The notes: generated from the letters alone by a model not told the origin. Positions 25,384 to 34,295 are shown, counted from the stretch's first letter. The stretch is DNA of 64,000 nucleotides from Neorhizobium sp. NCHU2750 (GCF_003597675.1 NZ_CP030827.1:2790001-2854000); one strand, 5' to 3'. Numbers and translations are program-made.

Positions 25384-25680
25384 ATGCGCATGCCCATCCC
25401 CTTTTTCATCAGCCTCGGAATGTTCGTCATCATGACATTCCTGTCGCTCGGGCTGTGGTCGGCACTTCCGGCGGCTTCCGCATCGCTGTTCGCCCTGCCG
25501 GCAGCAATGCTGCTCGCAACCGCCATCTTCTTCATCGTACCGATGATCAATCCCAATGCGCTGAACCATCAGGGTCGCTATGCCTTGATCTGGCTCGCCG
25601 TGATCTTCGCCTTGACGATCGGCCACGGCCTGATCATCCGTCAGGCGCTCTTTGCGCTGGCCGCGGCTCACCCCGCCTGA
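25384..25680 (+). CDS. Small membrane protein (98 aa), unknown function
   Basis: A 98-residue protein with three hydrophobic helices (about 5-28 FFISLGMFVIMTFLSLG; 30-54 SASLFALPAAMLLATAIFFI; 66-90 ALIWLAVIFALTIGHGLII) and a short loop NPNALNHQGRY between the second and third. Start ATG 25384 or ATG 25390. Codon use fits the genome. I do not recognise a family. It is convergent with the Sel1 gene. Confidence 0.7.
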   Translation: MRMPIPFFISLGMFVIMTFLSLGLWSALPAASASLFALPAAMLLATAIFFIVPMINPNALNHQGRYALIWLAVIFALTIGHGLIIRQALFALAAAHPA

Positions 25681-25711
25681 TGGTGAATTGAGACGATCAC
25701 TTACGCTGGAA

Positions 25712-26806
25712 TCACTTGCGCTGGAACTTGTTGGCCAGGTCGATCGCCTGCTTCTGCTGATCGTCCTCGATCCCGAGGAAAAAGTCCTCGAGACCGGCAT
25801 CCTGCAACCCCGCCCGGCGCGACAGCACATACCACTTGGCCGCCTCGACCGGGTTGGGTCGCGTTCCGAGCGCGTTGATATAGAGATAGGCGAGCTTGTT
25901 CTGGGCGACGACATTGCCGCGCAGCGCCGCGATCCTCAGCCACTCGAAACCCTTGTCATAGTCCCGCTCGCCGCCGACACCATTGACATACCAGATGCCC
26001 ATGTCGAGCTGTGCCGTGTCGTAGCCGGCCTTGGCGGCACGCTCCAGCCACATGCGCGCCTGCGCCTTCTTTTCCGGCGGCACGCTTTTCAGGCTGCTAT
26101 AAAGCTGCGACACCGCATATTGCGCATCGGCAACGCCCTGCTCGGCGGATTTCTCGTAAAAGGGCAGCGCCAGTTCGAGGCCTCTATCTCCGGGATTTTC
26201 CGAAATCAGGATCTGTGCCCAGTTGAATTCGGCCGATGAATTGCCAGCCTCGGCGGCGCGACGCATGTAATCATCGGCCTTCTTCTTGTCCTGGGGGACG
26301 TCACGCCCGCGCATCAGCACAAGCGCGTATTCGAACATTCCCGCCGGGTCGCCGTGTTCCGCCGCCTGCCCGTACCAGAATGCGGCGGACTTCGCGTCGC
26401 GCGCAATGCCGAGCCCGCGCGTCATCATCTCCGCAACCAGTGTCTGGGCCGTGGCGTCGCCCTTCTGCGCCCGGTCAAGCGCCATTGCCAGCGCCGTCAC
26501 GTAGAGCCCGCGCTGATAGGCACCATAGGCCTCGTCGATCGGGCCCGTATATTTCTTTTCCGGCGGCAGCGGCGGCAGGGTCGCGCCCATGCGCTCGTAG
26601 AGGCTGACACCACCGGAAGGCACGATACCATCCGGCTGTTCGTCCTGCTCGATCTTGCCGGCCTGCGATTCGAGAGGTCGTGTCACGGCACGATTCGATT
26701 GCGGCTGCGCATGCGCCGATGTCCCCGCCATGGCGAGGATTGACAGGACTGCAGCGATCGTCAGCGGACGTGACGAGGGGTGAAGGTTCGATGGCATGCG
26801 AACCAT
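25712..26806 (-). CDS. Exported Sel1/TPR-repeat protein
   Basis: A protein of about 364 residues. The N-terminal signal peptide ends at ...SAHA (about residue 32), giving a periplasmic mature protein. A Pro/Gln-rich linker follows, then about six Sel1-like repeats from residue 85 on (e.g. AQTLVAEMMTRGLGIARD; AAFWYGQAAEHGDPAGMFEYA; AQARMWLERAAKAGYDTAQLDMG). Such solenoids mediate protein-protein contacts, often in envelope or exopolysaccharide control. The start ATG 26806 overlaps the ThiE-like stop by one base (TGATG), indicating translational coupling. Confidence 0.85.
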   Translation of the reverse strand: MVRMPSNLHPSSRPLTIAAVLSILAMAGTSAHAQPQSNRAVTRPLESQAGKIEQDEQPDGIVPSGGVSLYERMGATLPPLPPEKKYTGPIDEAYGAYQRGLYVTALAMALDRAQKGDATAQTLVAEMMTRGLGIARDAKSAAFWYGQAAEHGDPAGMFEYALVLMRGRDVPQDKKKADDYMRRAAEAGNSSAEFNWAQILISENPGDRGLELALPFYEKSAEQGVADAQYAVSQLYSSLKSVPPEKKAQARMWLERAAKAGYDTAQLDMGIWYVNGVGGERDYDKGFEWLRIAALRGNVVAQNKLAYLYINALGTRPNPVEAAKWYVLSRRAGLQDAGLEDFFLGIEDDQQKQAIDLANKFQRK

Positions 26807-27459
26807 CAATCCTCAAACCGTGGCGCTTTTTCGTCGAGCAGCGCATTGGCGCGCGCAACGGCTGCAGCAGGGCCTTCCGGGTGGGCAAAAACCGCCGTCC
26901 GCAGCGCCACGAATTCTGCACCGCTCTCAGCCGCAACCACCACCGATTCGGCATCGCTGCCGCCCATCACGATGCAGGGGATCTCGATCATCGAGGCCCA
27001 CCATTCGGCAAGCGCGACATTCTTCGGATGCGCTTCCGGCTTGATGTCGCCGTCGAACCGACCGAAGAAAATGTAGTCCGGGCGCAGCTCGCCGATTTCC
27101 AGCGCCGTATGACGCTCGCTCGCACCGCCTGCCCCGACGATCAGCTTGGGCGTAAACTTCTCGATCGCCTCGCCGAGTTCCTCCAGCGAACCGGCAAGAT
27201 GGAGGCCATCCGCCTTGGCGCGCCCGGCAACCCGGCTGTCGCCGGAAATGATCGCGGCAGCGCCTGCATCTTGGATGATCGACACGAGAACCTCTGCCCG
27301 CTTCTGGAACGCCTGGTCATCGAGATCATATTGCGGCAGCATGACGGAAGCGACGTCACCACCCGACAGTGCCTCGGCAAGCAGCTTTGCCTGACGATCG
27401 GCATCGGCATCATCCGGTACGATCAGCACGAGGCGGCAGCGGTCTTCCGGTTCTGTCAT
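26806..27459 (-). CDS. ThiE/TenI-like protein (thiamine-phosphate-synthase fold)
   Basis: A 217-residue TIM-barrel protein of the thiamine-phosphate synthase family. Fold-typical strands are visible (RLVLIVPDDADADRQAKLL; AAAIISGDSRVAGRAKADGLHLA; PDYIFFGRFDGD; IPCIVMGGSDAESVVVAAESGAEFVALRTAVF). The pyrophosphate-binding Thr-x-Thr-Lys loop that follows the conserved G in genuine ThiE is replaced by RFDGDIKPE. The protein may therefore have another substrate or be regulatory (compare TenI). It is coupled to the Sel1 gene downstream. Confidence 0.75.
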   Translation of the reverse strand: MTEPEDRCRLVLIVPDDADADRQAKLLAEALSGGDVASVMLPQYDLDDQAFQKRAEVLVSIIQDAGAAAIISGDSRVAGRAKADGLHLAGSLEELGEAIEKFTPKLIVGAGGASERHTALEIGELRPDYIFFGRFDGDIKPEAHPKNVALAEWWASMIEIPCIVMGGSDAESVVVAAESGAEFVALRTAVFAHPEGPAAAVARANALLDEKAPRFED

Positions 27460-27843
27460 GTTCTTATCCGATCATTCTCAGCGCAGCGCGGGAAAATGCC
27501 ATAGGCCCCCGCTCCGATTTCTTAGCGCCAATTCGATAGACCGGACAGGGTGAAGGATCAACACCCCCTCACCGCTGGCCGGCAACAGAGGCGTCTGGCG
27601 CATCGTTCTCTTCAGGTGGGATCGTCCTGCGCAGCGTGGGCTCGATCTCGGTAACGGCAAAGACAGAACGGCTCGAGAATAAAAAAGTCGGGATATGAGT
27701 GGTGCGCATCGCGCAAAACCAGGCCCTGAAACGATTCTGGCCGTGGCCCACATGAACCACGACCAGAAAAGGTTGGGTTTTTTGGCCGCCCTGTGGATCT
27801 CATCCAAAACATCGAGATCGGCGGCAGGCTCTACTAGCTGGCC
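27460..27843. other. 384-bp intergenic region with no supported gene
   Basis: A minus-strand ORF of 109 codons spans it but has unfavourable codon use and no ribosome-binding site. The region must contain the promoter for the ThiE-like/Sel1 operon. I see no clear repeat or RNA gene. Confidence 0.4.
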
Positions 27844-28020
27844 TTAATGGCGCGTTGTCGCCTTCAGCCGCTGCATTTGGTCTTTGATACGCAGCTTGCG
27901 GCGCTTGAGATCAGCAATCTTGTGATCATCGGTGGAGGGAGACGAAAGAATCGTCTGGAGCTCCTCCTCAAGAGCGCCATGCTTCTTTTCAAGCGATGCT
28001 ATATGAGCCTGGATGGTCAT
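27844..28020 (-). CDS. YdcH/DUF465-family protein (58 aa)
   Basis: A 58-residue helical-hairpin protein: MTIQAHIASLEKKHGALEEE then a turn (SSPSTDDHKI) and ADLKRRKLRIKDQMQRLKA. This is the DUF465 (YdcH) pattern of two antiparallel helices with the conserved LKRRKLxIKDxM segment. AAGGA precedes the ATG at 8-nt spacing. It is divergent from a second DUF465 gene 228 nt away. Function unknown. Confidence 0.85.
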   Translation of the reverse strand: MTIQAHIASLEKKHGALEEELQTILSSPSTDDHKIADLKRRKLRIKDQMQRLKATTRH

Positions 28021-28158
28021 GTGGCATGTCCTTCCTTATTGCCTGCTCCGGCCATCCCATCGGCCGAAGCTTCAGGTTTACGACGGGAGTGTGACACGAT
28101 CGGCCGCGTTTGTCGAAGGTGTTTTCGTGACAAGAGCGCGGCAAATTCGTGGCTTCAG

Positions 28159-28173
28159 CTAACTTCCAGTTAA
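28159..28173. promoter_or_regulatory. Near-CtrA box (CTAA-N7-TTAA)
   Basis: CTAACTTCCAGTTAA differs from the TTAA-N7-TTAA consensus at one position. It sits between the two divergent DUF465 genes, about 75 bp upstream of the plus-strand one. Confidence 0.25.
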
Positions 28174-28248
28174 CGCGGTTTGATGGTAGGAGCTTGCGCA
28201 TTAAGCCGGGCCGGGTCACAAGCCCGGATCTTTATGGGGACCAAAGAC

Positions 28249-28452
28249 ATGGCCGATCAGGAACAGGCGGATATCCGGCTGGCGCTGGCAAAGCTCCGGC
28301 AGGAGCATGAAGATTACGATGCCGCCATCAACGCCATGGTTCAGGTTGGCTGCGATGCTCTGCGCGTCCAGCGCATGAAGAAGAAGAAGCTCGCCATCAA
28401 GGACAAGATGAGCCAGCTCGAAGACCAGATCCTGCCCGACATCATCGCCTAG
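28249..28452 (+). CDS. YdcH/DUF465-family protein (67 aa)
   Basis: A 67-residue protein: [19 protein letters not shown], then [15 protein letters not shown] and the DUF465 signature [20 protein letters not shown]. Same fold as the divergent neighbour. ATG 28249 gives the family length; ATG 28234 is an alternative. It ends 11 nt before purE, so it is co-transcribed with purEK. Confidence 0.85.
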   Translation: MADQEQADIRLALAKLRQEHEDYDAAINAMVQVGCDALRVQRMKKKKLAIKDKMSQLEDQILPDIIA

Positions 28453-28463
28453 GAACGTTTGAC

Positions 28464-28958
28464 ATGGCCGAGACACCACCCGTCGCCATCATCATGGGAA
28501 GCCAGTCCGACTGGGAAACCATGAAGAACGCTGCCGAAACCCTCGATGCGCTCGAGATCGACTACGAGGCACGCATCATTTCAGCACACCGCACGCCCGA
28601 GCGCCTGTTCAATTTCGCCAAGGGCGCGCGCGACGAGGGCTTCCAGGTCATCATCGCCGGCGCCGGTGGCGCCGCTCACCTGCCAGGCATGGCCGCCTCG
28701 ATGACGCCGCTGCCGGTCTTCGGCGTGCCGGTCCAGTCCAAGGCACTCTCCGGCCAGGACAGCCTGCTCTCGATCGTCCAGATGCCGGCCGGCATTCCGG
28801 TCGGCACGCTCGCCATCGGCCGCGCCGGCGCGGTCAACGCCGCCCTTCTAGCCGCCGCCGTCCTAGCGCTCTCCGACGAGGACATCGCCTACAGGCTCGA
28901 TGAATGGCGCGCCCGCCAGAGCGCAGCGGTCGCCGAATACCCGATGGATGAAGCATGA
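28464..28958 (+). CDS. purE: N5-carboxyaminoimidazole ribonucleotide mutase
   Basis: Class I PurE of 164 residues. It converts N5-CAIR to CAIR in de novo purine synthesis, using the product of PurK. Motifs are IIMGSQSDW at the N-terminus, [10 protein letters not shown] (active-site histidine near residue 44) and [11 protein letters not shown]. The start lies 11 nt after the DUF465 gene and the stop overlaps purK by 4 nt (ATGA), a conserved coupled arrangement. Confidence 0.97.
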   Translation: MAETPPVAIIMGSQSDWETMKNAAETLDALEIDYEARIISAHRTPERLFNFAKGARDEGFQVIIAGAGGAAHLPGMAASMTPLPVFGVPVQSKALSGQDSLLSIVQMPAGIPVGTLAIGRAGAVNAALLAAAVLALSDEDIAYRLDEWRARQSAAVAEYPMDEA

Positions 28959-30034
28959 GCATGCAGACGATCGGCATTATCGGCGGCGGCCAGCTCGGCC
29001 GCATGCTCGCCATGGCGGCGGCAAGGCTGAACCTGCGCACCATCATTCTGGAGCCGCAGGCCGACTGCCCGGCAGCCCAGGTCGCCAACGAACAGATCAC
29101 CGCAGCCTATGACGACATAAAGGCGCTCGCCGAACTGGCCGAACGCTGCGATGTCGTCACTTACGAGTTCGAGAACGTACCGGTCTCCGCCGCCCAGACC
29201 CTGGAACGCGGCGTGCCGGTCTATCCGCCGTCCAAGGCGCTCGAAGTCGCGCAGGACCGGCTGGTCGAAAAGCGTTTCCTCAACAGCTGCGGCATCGCGA
29301 CCGCCCGCTTCCATGCCATCGATAGCCAGCAGGATCTCGAAGCAGCCCTTGCCGATTTCGGCGGCAAGGGCGTGCTGAAGACCCGCCGCCTCGGTTATGA
29401 CGGCAAGGGCCAGCGCGTTTTCCGCTCGGCCAGCGACTCACCCGCCGGCGCCTATGAGGCACTCGGCTCCGTGCCCCTTATCCTCGAAAGCTTCGTGCCC
29501 TTCGAGCGCGAAATTTCGATCATCGCCGCCCGCGCCAAGGACGGCACGATCGAAAGCTACGATCCGGCCGAAAACGTCCATCGCAACGGCATTCTCGACA
29601 CCTCCACCCTGCCGGCCAATATCAGCTCTGCTACCGCGAAGACGGCCCGCGAGGCCGCCGAGAAGCTGCTGGCCGCACTTGATTACGTCGGAGTCATCGG
29701 CATGGAATTCTTCGCCATGGCCGACGGCACGCTGATCGCCAACGAGATCGCCCCGCGCGTCCACAATTCCGGCCACTGGACGGAGGCCGCCTGTGTCGTC
29801 TCGCAGTTCGAGCAGCATATGCGCGCGGTTGCAGGCTTTGCGCTCGGCAATCCCGACCGCCATTCCGATTGCGTCATGACCAACCTGATCGGCGACGACA
29901 TTCTCGCCGTGCCGGAATGGCTCGGGAAGAAGGACGTGCTCGTTCATCTTTACGGCAAGGCGGAAGCCCGTCCGGGCCGGAAAATGGGGCATGTCACCGA
30001 ACTGAAAGGCCGGAAAACCTCGTCACAAGGTTGA
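28955..30034 (+). CDS. purK: N5-carboxyaminoimidazole ribonucleotide synthase
   Basis: ATP-grasp enzyme of 359 residues, carboxylating AIR to N5-CAIR with ATP and bicarbonate. The N-terminal [16 protein letters not shown], central [17 protein letters not shown] and metal-binding [13 protein letters not shown] motifs are intact. It overlaps purE by 4 nt. It is followed 129 nt later by rpmJ. Confidence 0.97.
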   Translation: MSMQTIGIIGGGQLGRMLAMAAARLNLRTIILEPQADCPAAQVANEQITAAYDDIKALAELAERCDVVTYEFENVPVSAAQTLERGVPVYPPSKALEVAQDRLVEKRFLNSCGIATARFHAIDSQQDLEAALADFGGKGVLKTRRLGYDGKGQRVFRSASDSPAGAYEALGSVPLILESFVPFEREISIIAARAKDGTIESYDPAENVHRNGILDTSTLPANISSATAKTAREAAEKLLAALDYVGVIGMEFFAMADGTLIANEIAPRVHNSGHWTEAACVVSQFEQHMRAVAGFALGNPDRHSDCVMTNLIGDDILAVPEWLGKKDVLVHLYGKAEARPGRKMGHVTELKGRKTSSQG

Positions 30035-30163
30035 CATGGACAAAGCCTCGGGTTATCTGCACGCCAACCTGAGGCGCGCCCTTGATCTTAAGGACTAGGC
30101 GGCGCGCTTTCGATTGTTAGAGACAAGCGGCTCTTTGAGCCCACAGACTGCTGGACCAGTACA

Positions 30164-30289
30164 ATGAAGATCAAGAACTCGCTTAAGGCGCTGAAGGCTC
30201 GTCACCGCGACAACCGTCTGGTTCGCCGTAAGGGCCGCATTTACATCATCAACAAGCAGAACCCGCGCTTCAAGGCTCGCCAGGGCTGA
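30164..30289 (+). CDS. rpmJ: 50S ribosomal protein L36, zinc-free (type B, YkgO-like) form
   Basis: A 41-residue, highly basic protein beginning [16 protein letters not shown] and containing [20 protein letters not shown]. The cysteines and histidine of the C+ L36 zinc knuckle are missing, so this is the C- form, the usual one in Rhizobiales. Together with the Cys-less L31 at 18068-18289 the ribosome is zinc-independent at both proteins. It is followed by two hairpins. Confidence 0.95.
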   Translation: MKIKNSLKALKARHRDNRLVRRKGRIYIINKQNPRFKARQG

Positions 30290-30296
30290 TTGCGAC

Positions 30297-30340
30297 TGCC
30301 GGCTTCGGCCGGCAATCAAATTGTCGATAGAGCGACAATT
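30297..30340 (+). terminator. Double hairpin after rpmJ
   Basis: Hairpin 1: TGCCGGC (30297-30303) with GCCGGCA (30308-30314), capped by a stable UUCG tetraloop. Hairpin 2: AATTGTCG (30319-30326) with CGACAATT (30333-30340). The first starts 8 nt after the stop codon. Likely transcription end or mRNA-protecting structure. Confidence 0.65.
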
Positions 30341-30379
30341 CTGCTTTGACCTTTAGCGCATCCGGATTAGCTTATCCGG

Positions 30380-31021
30380 ATGCGCTATTTGCTTTTGGGC
30401 ACCCCATTCCTGATCCTGACGACACTGGCGTCGGCTGCCCATGCACAGGCGCCGCAACCATTGCCGCCTATGGTAAGCGGTCAGCAGTCGCCCACACCAG
30501 AATCGCCCGTACCAGAATCGGCTGACACGACCGCGCAGGCGCAAAAACCTCTCGACAAGCTCTTCGAGGCGCTGAAGCGCGAACCCAATGCGGAAAAAGC
30601 GCGCAATATCGCCCACCAGATCATTGCCGAGATGAACGATTCGGGCAGCCCGACGGTCAATCTGCTGATGCAGTGGTCTGCCGATGCCATCAAGAAGAAG
30701 AACAACGCGGCAGCGCTCGATTTCCTCGACCGCGTGACGCTGATCGATCCGGATTATGCGGAAGGCTGGAACCGGCGCGCGACGCTGCATTACGCCATGG
30801 GCGACAGCCGCAAGTCGATGGCCGATATCGCTGAAGTGCTGAAGCGCGAGCCACGTCATTTCGGCGCCCTTGCAGGCATGGCAGCGATCCTCACCGAAGC
30901 CGGCGACGACCAGCTCGCGCTCAAGGCCTGGGAACGCTATCTCGACGTCTACCCGGCCGACAAGGACGCACAGGAAGCCGTCGACAAGCTGTCCGAAAAG
31001 ATCGCTGGTAGCCGCACGTGA
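30380..31021 (+). CDS. Exported TPR protein
   Basis: A 213-residue protein with a signal peptide (MRYLLLGTPFLILTTLASAA, cleavage after ...HAQA near residue 24), a Pro/Gln-rich linker to about 55, then tetratricopeptide repeats (LDKLFEALKREPNAEKA; ALDFLDRVTLIDPDYAEGWN; SMADIAEVLKREPRHFGALA; ALKAWERYLDVYPADKDA). It is predicted periplasmic and probably a scaffold. The alpha/beta hydrolase gene begins 22 nt after its stop, suggesting an operon. Confidence 0.85.
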   Translation: MRYLLLGTPFLILTTLASAAHAQAPQPLPPMVSGQQSPTPESPVPESADTTAQAQKPLDKLFEALKREPNAEKARNIAHQIIAEMNDSGSPTVNLLMQWSADAIKKKNNAAALDFLDRVTLIDPDYAEGWNRRATLHYAMGDSRKSMADIAEVLKREPRHFGALAGMAAILTEAGDDQLALKAWERYLDVYPADKDAQEAVDKLSEKIAGSRT

Positions 31022-31043
31022 GCGCCATACCGGCCCGCCCAGC

Positions 31044-32084
31044 ATGATCGTCCTGCTTGCCATTCTTATAATCATCATCCTCGCCGGCCTCGCGTTCACC
31101 GCCTTGAAGTCCGCCGGCATCTCCGGTCGATTCCCCAGACACGGCGAACTGACAGATCTCGGCACCTTCAGCATCAACGCGCAGCATCTGCCCGGGCCGC
31201 CCTCCCCAACGCTTCCACCGATCGTCTTTATCCACGGCGCCAGCGGCAATCTGCGCGACCAGGAGGCAGCCTTCCGCAGCGCGTTGGAGGGCCGAGCCGA
31301 GCTTCTCTTCGTCGATCGCCCCGGCCACGGCTATTCCGAGCGTGGCGGCCCGGAAAACGGCTTTCCAGACGGGCAGGCGGCCGCAATCGCGAGACTGATG
31401 GAGAAGAAGGGCATCGACCGCGCCATCATCGTCGGTCATTCCTTCGGCGGCGCGATTGCCGCAAGCTTTGCCGTCTTCCATCCGGAAAAGACCGCAGGCC
31501 TACTCTTCCTCGCGCCCGCCACGCATCCCTGGCCGGGCGGCGTCGACTGGTATTACCGGGTCGCGGCAACGCCCGTTCTCGGCTGGTGGTTCACCCGCCT
31601 CATCAGCCTCCCCGCCGGCCTGATGCGCATGGATGCGGCGACCAAGGCCGTGTTCAGCCCCAACCGCCGCCGCGATTGCTATCTCGACGAAGGCGCCCCT
31701 GCTCTTGTGCTGCGGCCGGAAAACTTTCGCAACAACGCCATCGATGTCGCCAATCTCCACGGCTACGTCACCCGCATCGCGCCGCGTTACCGCGAGATCA
31801 AGGCACCGACCGTGATCATCACCGGCGACAGCGACCCGATCGTATTGCGAGAAATCCATTCGGAGGGCCTGGCCCGCGACATTGCCGGCTCGCAACTGGT
31901 CACCGTCCGCGGCCTTGGCCACAAGCCGGATTACGTCGTGACCGACCTCGTGGTCGCCGCCATCGAAAATTTATCGGGTGAGCCTCATGATCTTGACGGC
32001 CTTGCCCGGGAGGCCGAAGCAAGGCTGGCCGGAGGTGCTGCCACGGAGCAGATCGCGATCCGCTCGGCGTTAAAACAATCCTGA
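31044..32084 (+). CDS. Alpha/beta-fold hydrolase
   Basis: A 346-residue hydrolase with an N-terminal TM/signal-anchor (MIVLLAILIIIILAGLAFTA). The alpha/beta-hydrolase domain has FIHGASGNLRD (oxyanion region), DRPGHGYSER, the nucleophile elbow VGHSFGGA, an acid in ITGDSDPIV and the histidine in RGLGHKPD. The true start ATG 31044 is 22 nt after the TPR gene; the longer frame is not supported. Probably a membrane-anchored esterase/lipase-like enzyme of unknown substrate. Confidence 0.87.
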   Translation: MIVLLAILIIIILAGLAFTALKSAGISGRFPRHGELTDLGTFSINAQHLPGPPSPTLPPIVFIHGASGNLRDQEAAFRSALEGRAELLFVDRPGHGYSERGGPENGFPDGQAAAIARLMEKKGIDRAIIVGHSFGGAIAASFAVFHPEKTAGLLFLAPATHPWPGGVDWYYRVAATPVLGWWFTRLISLPAGLMRMDAATKAVFSPNRRRDCYLDEGAPALVLRPENFRNNAIDVANLHGYVTRIAPRYREIKAPTVIITGDSDPIVLREIHSEGLARDIAGSQLVTVRGLGHKPDYVVTDLVVAAIENLSGEPHDLDGLAREAEARLAGGAATEQIAIRSALKQS

Positions 32085-32099
32085 CCTGCCCAACAAAAA

Positions 32100-32123
32100 A
32101 ACGGCCGGATTGCTCCGGCCGTC
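32100..32123. terminator. Bidirectional terminator
   Basis: ACGGCCGGA (32101-32109) pairs with TCCGGCCGT (32114-32122) around a 4-nt loop. A-run on the left and T-rich stretch on the right allow it to serve both the hydrolase gene and the convergent pyk gene. Confidence 0.8.
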
Positions 32124-32150
32124 TTTCAATCTCTTCGCATCGAGGCCTGA

Positions 32151-33590
32151 TCAGGCGCCGGTCACGCCATCGGCACCGATATAGGCGATACGCAGCATGT
32201 TGGTGGAGCCCGGCGTGCCGAGCGGCACACCGGCCGAGATGATGATGCGGTCGCCCGGCTTGCCGAATTCTTCGCGCGCGGTGATGCGGCATGCGCGGTT
32301 CACCATGTCGTCGAGATCGGTTGCGTCATGGGTGACGACACAGTGCAGGCCCCAGCAGACGGCGAGACGGCGAGCCGTCTTGACATTCGGCGACAGCGCC
32401 AGGATCGGCACGTTGGGACGTTCGCGCGAGGCGCGCAGGCCGGTCGTGCCGGACGACGTGTAGGTGACGATTGCGGCAGCCTTCAGCGTTTCGGCGATCT
32501 GGCGGGCCGCAAGCGAGATGGCATCGGCACCGGTTGCTTCCGGCGTGGCACGCTGCGAGTAGATGATGCTCGGGAAAAGCGGATCCTGCTCGACCTGGCG
32601 GGCAATCGACGCCATCATCGACACCGCTTCGACCGGATACTGACCGGAGGCCGATTCCGCCGACAGCATGACGGCGTCAGCACCTTCGAAAACGGCGATC
32701 GATACGTCGGAGACTTCAGCGCGGGTCGGAACCGGCGCGGTGATCATCGATTCCAGCATCTGGGTGGCGACGACGACCGGCTTGCCGACGCGGCGGCAGG
32801 CGCGGGTCAGCTGCTTCTGGATACCGGGCACCATTTCGATCGGCATTTCGACGCCAAGGTCGCCGCGGGCAACCATCACGGCATCGGAAAGCTCGATGAT
32901 CTCATCGATGCGCTCGAGCGCCTGCGGCTTCTCGATCTTCGACATGATGCCGACGCGACCACGGGCGATCTTGCGCACTTCGGCGAGATCTTCCGGACGC
33001 TGCACGAAGGAAAGCGCGACCCAGTCGGCATCTTCGGTGGCGAGAACGGCATCGAGATCGGCGCGATCCTTGGCGGTCAGAACACCGGCTGTAAGAATGG
33101 TGTCGGGCAGGCTGACGCCCTTGCGGTCGGAAATGCTGGTGCCGGCAACGACGGTGCAGACGATCTTCGTGCCGTCCGCCTCGACAGCCTTCAGTGCCAG
33201 CTTGCCGTCGTCGATCAACAGACGGTGGCCGGGCTTGACGGCTTCGAGGATTTCCGGATGCGGAAGGAAGACGCGGGTTTCGTCACCCGGCTCGTCGCGG
33301 TTGTCGAGCGTGAACGTCTGGCCCGGAGCGAGCGTCACTTTCGTGTTGGCGAACTTGCCGACGCGGAGTTTCGGTCCCTGCAGGTCGCAGAGGATGCCGA
33401 TCGGTCTGCCGGACTTCTTCTCAACAGAGCGGATGCGCGAGATCAGGGTGCGCATCATGTCATGGCTGGCATGGCTCATGTTGATGCGGAACAGGTCTGC
33501 CCCTGCCTCGTGCAGCTTCAGGATCATCTCCTCTTCGGAAGATGCCGGGCCGAGCGTGGCAAGGATCTTTACTTTGCGGTTACGCCTCAT
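32151..33590 (-). CDS. pyk: Pyruvate kinase
   Basis: Transfers phosphate from phosphoenolpyruvate to ADP in the last step of glycolysis. It has 479 residues. Motifs are KILATLGPASS at the N-terminus, FRINMSHASHD, the active-site IMSKIEKPQALE stretch (about 218-229), MVARGDLGVEMP (metal/ADP site) and a C-terminal allosteric domain. The start ATG 33590 overlaps the stop of the DUF1036 gene by one base (TGATG), so the two are translationally coupled. Confidence 0.97.
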   Translation of the reverse strand: MRRNRKVKILATLGPASSEEEMILKLHEAGADLFRINMSHASHDMMRTLISRIRSVEKKSGRPIGILCDLQGPKLRVGKFANTKVTLAPGQTFTLDNRDEPGDETRVFLPHPEILEAVKPGHRLLIDDGKLALKAVEADGTKIVCTVVAGTSISDRKGVSLPDTILTAGVLTAKDRADLDAVLATEDADWVALSFVQRPEDLAEVRKIARGRVGIMSKIEKPQALERIDEIIELSDAVMVARGDLGVEMPIEMVPGIQKQLTRACRRVGKPVVVATQMLESMITAPVPTRAEVSDVSIAVFEGADAVMLSAESASGQYPVEAVSMMASIARQVEQDPLFPSIIYSQRATPEATGADAISLAARQIAETLKAAAIVTYTSSGTTGLRASRERPNVPILALSPNVKTARRLAVCWGLHCVVTHDATDLDDMVNRACRITAREEFGKPGDRIIISAGVPLGTPGSTNMLRIAYIGADGVTGA

Positions 33591-34063
33591 CAATTTTGGC
33601 CTTCTTGCGTACCGGGCGTGTCTGAAAGCTGGACCATCCAGCTTCCCTGACGACCCGTGTCATACTCTTTGAAACCCATGCGCTGGTAGCCACGGGTGAA
33701 ACAATCGTTTACGCCGACGATTTTGAATTCATTCTCGGCGACGCACATATTGATATTGCCGGTCCACCGCCCGCCTCGGGCAGCATCCTCGGCATAAAGA
33801 TAATAATATCGTGACTTCAGTTCCCCTTCGATCAGCGTCGCGCAGGTGGAAGCAGGAACCTGCCACCATCCTTCGGTATTCCAACCATCTTGGGCACGAT
33901 AGCCGATAGCGACGCCGACAAGGTTCTGCGTGCCATTGCAAACGCGGAAATCCGCGTGAGCTGGAGAAGCCAGTAGAAGCGGGCCACCAGCACATAAGGC
34001 AAAAGCACCCGCCGGAACGGAAATGAGCGAACGGAGATAAATTTTGATGGATTTTATCGGCAC
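33590..34063 (-). CDS. DUF1036 exported protein coupled to pyk
   Basis: A protein of about 157 residues with an N-terminal signal peptide (hydrophobic core LISVPAGAFALCAGGPLLLA, cleavage near SPAHA). The DUF1036 domain is rich in aromatic residues and has conserved cysteines (FRVCNGTQNLVGVAIGYR; EGWWQVPASTCATL; NINMCVAENEFKIVG; NDCFTRGYQRMGF). The frame is open to 34297; I choose GTG 34063, preceded by ACGGAAACC, because it starts just before the signal peptide. Its stop overlaps the pyk start. Function unknown. Confidence 0.8.
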   Translation of the reverse strand: MPIKSIKIYLRSLISVPAGAFALCAGGPLLLASPAHADFRVCNGTQNLVGVAIGYRAQDGWNTEGWWQVPASTCATLIEGELKSRYYYLYAEDAARGGRWTGNINMCVAENEFKIVGVNDCFTRGYQRMGFKEYDTGRQGSWMVQLSDTPGTQEGQN

Positions 34064-34295
34064 GGTTTCCGTCAGGACTCCATGGTTATCGTGGAGGCAC
34101 TTTCTCGCGCGGAAGGGGCAGAAAGTCAACGAAGCTCTGGTTGATTGCGGCGCCCTGACGCTGGACCTGTTCAAAATTGCTCTATAGCCCTGCATGCCCT
34201 TGCTTTTTGGCAGTTTCAGGCCTCTGCTCTTGCGCCTGAACCGGTGCCATGCGATCACCGAAGTCACAAAATAATCGTTTGAATTGAACGCCAGC
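34064..34295. promoter_or_regulatory. Divergent spacer, DUF1036-pyk / amidohydrolase
   Basis: A 232-bp region between divergent genes that must contain the promoter of the DUF1036-pyk unit. No known operator was recognised. Confidence 0.35.

Noticed and set aside
27478..27807. 109-codon minus-strand ORF upstream of the ThiE-like gene
   Set aside because: No ribosome-binding site, poor codon bias and translated-repeat appearance.
30036..30098. 20-codon ORF between purK and rpmJ
   Set aside because: ATG present but no Shine-Dalgarno or conservation evidence; likely chance.
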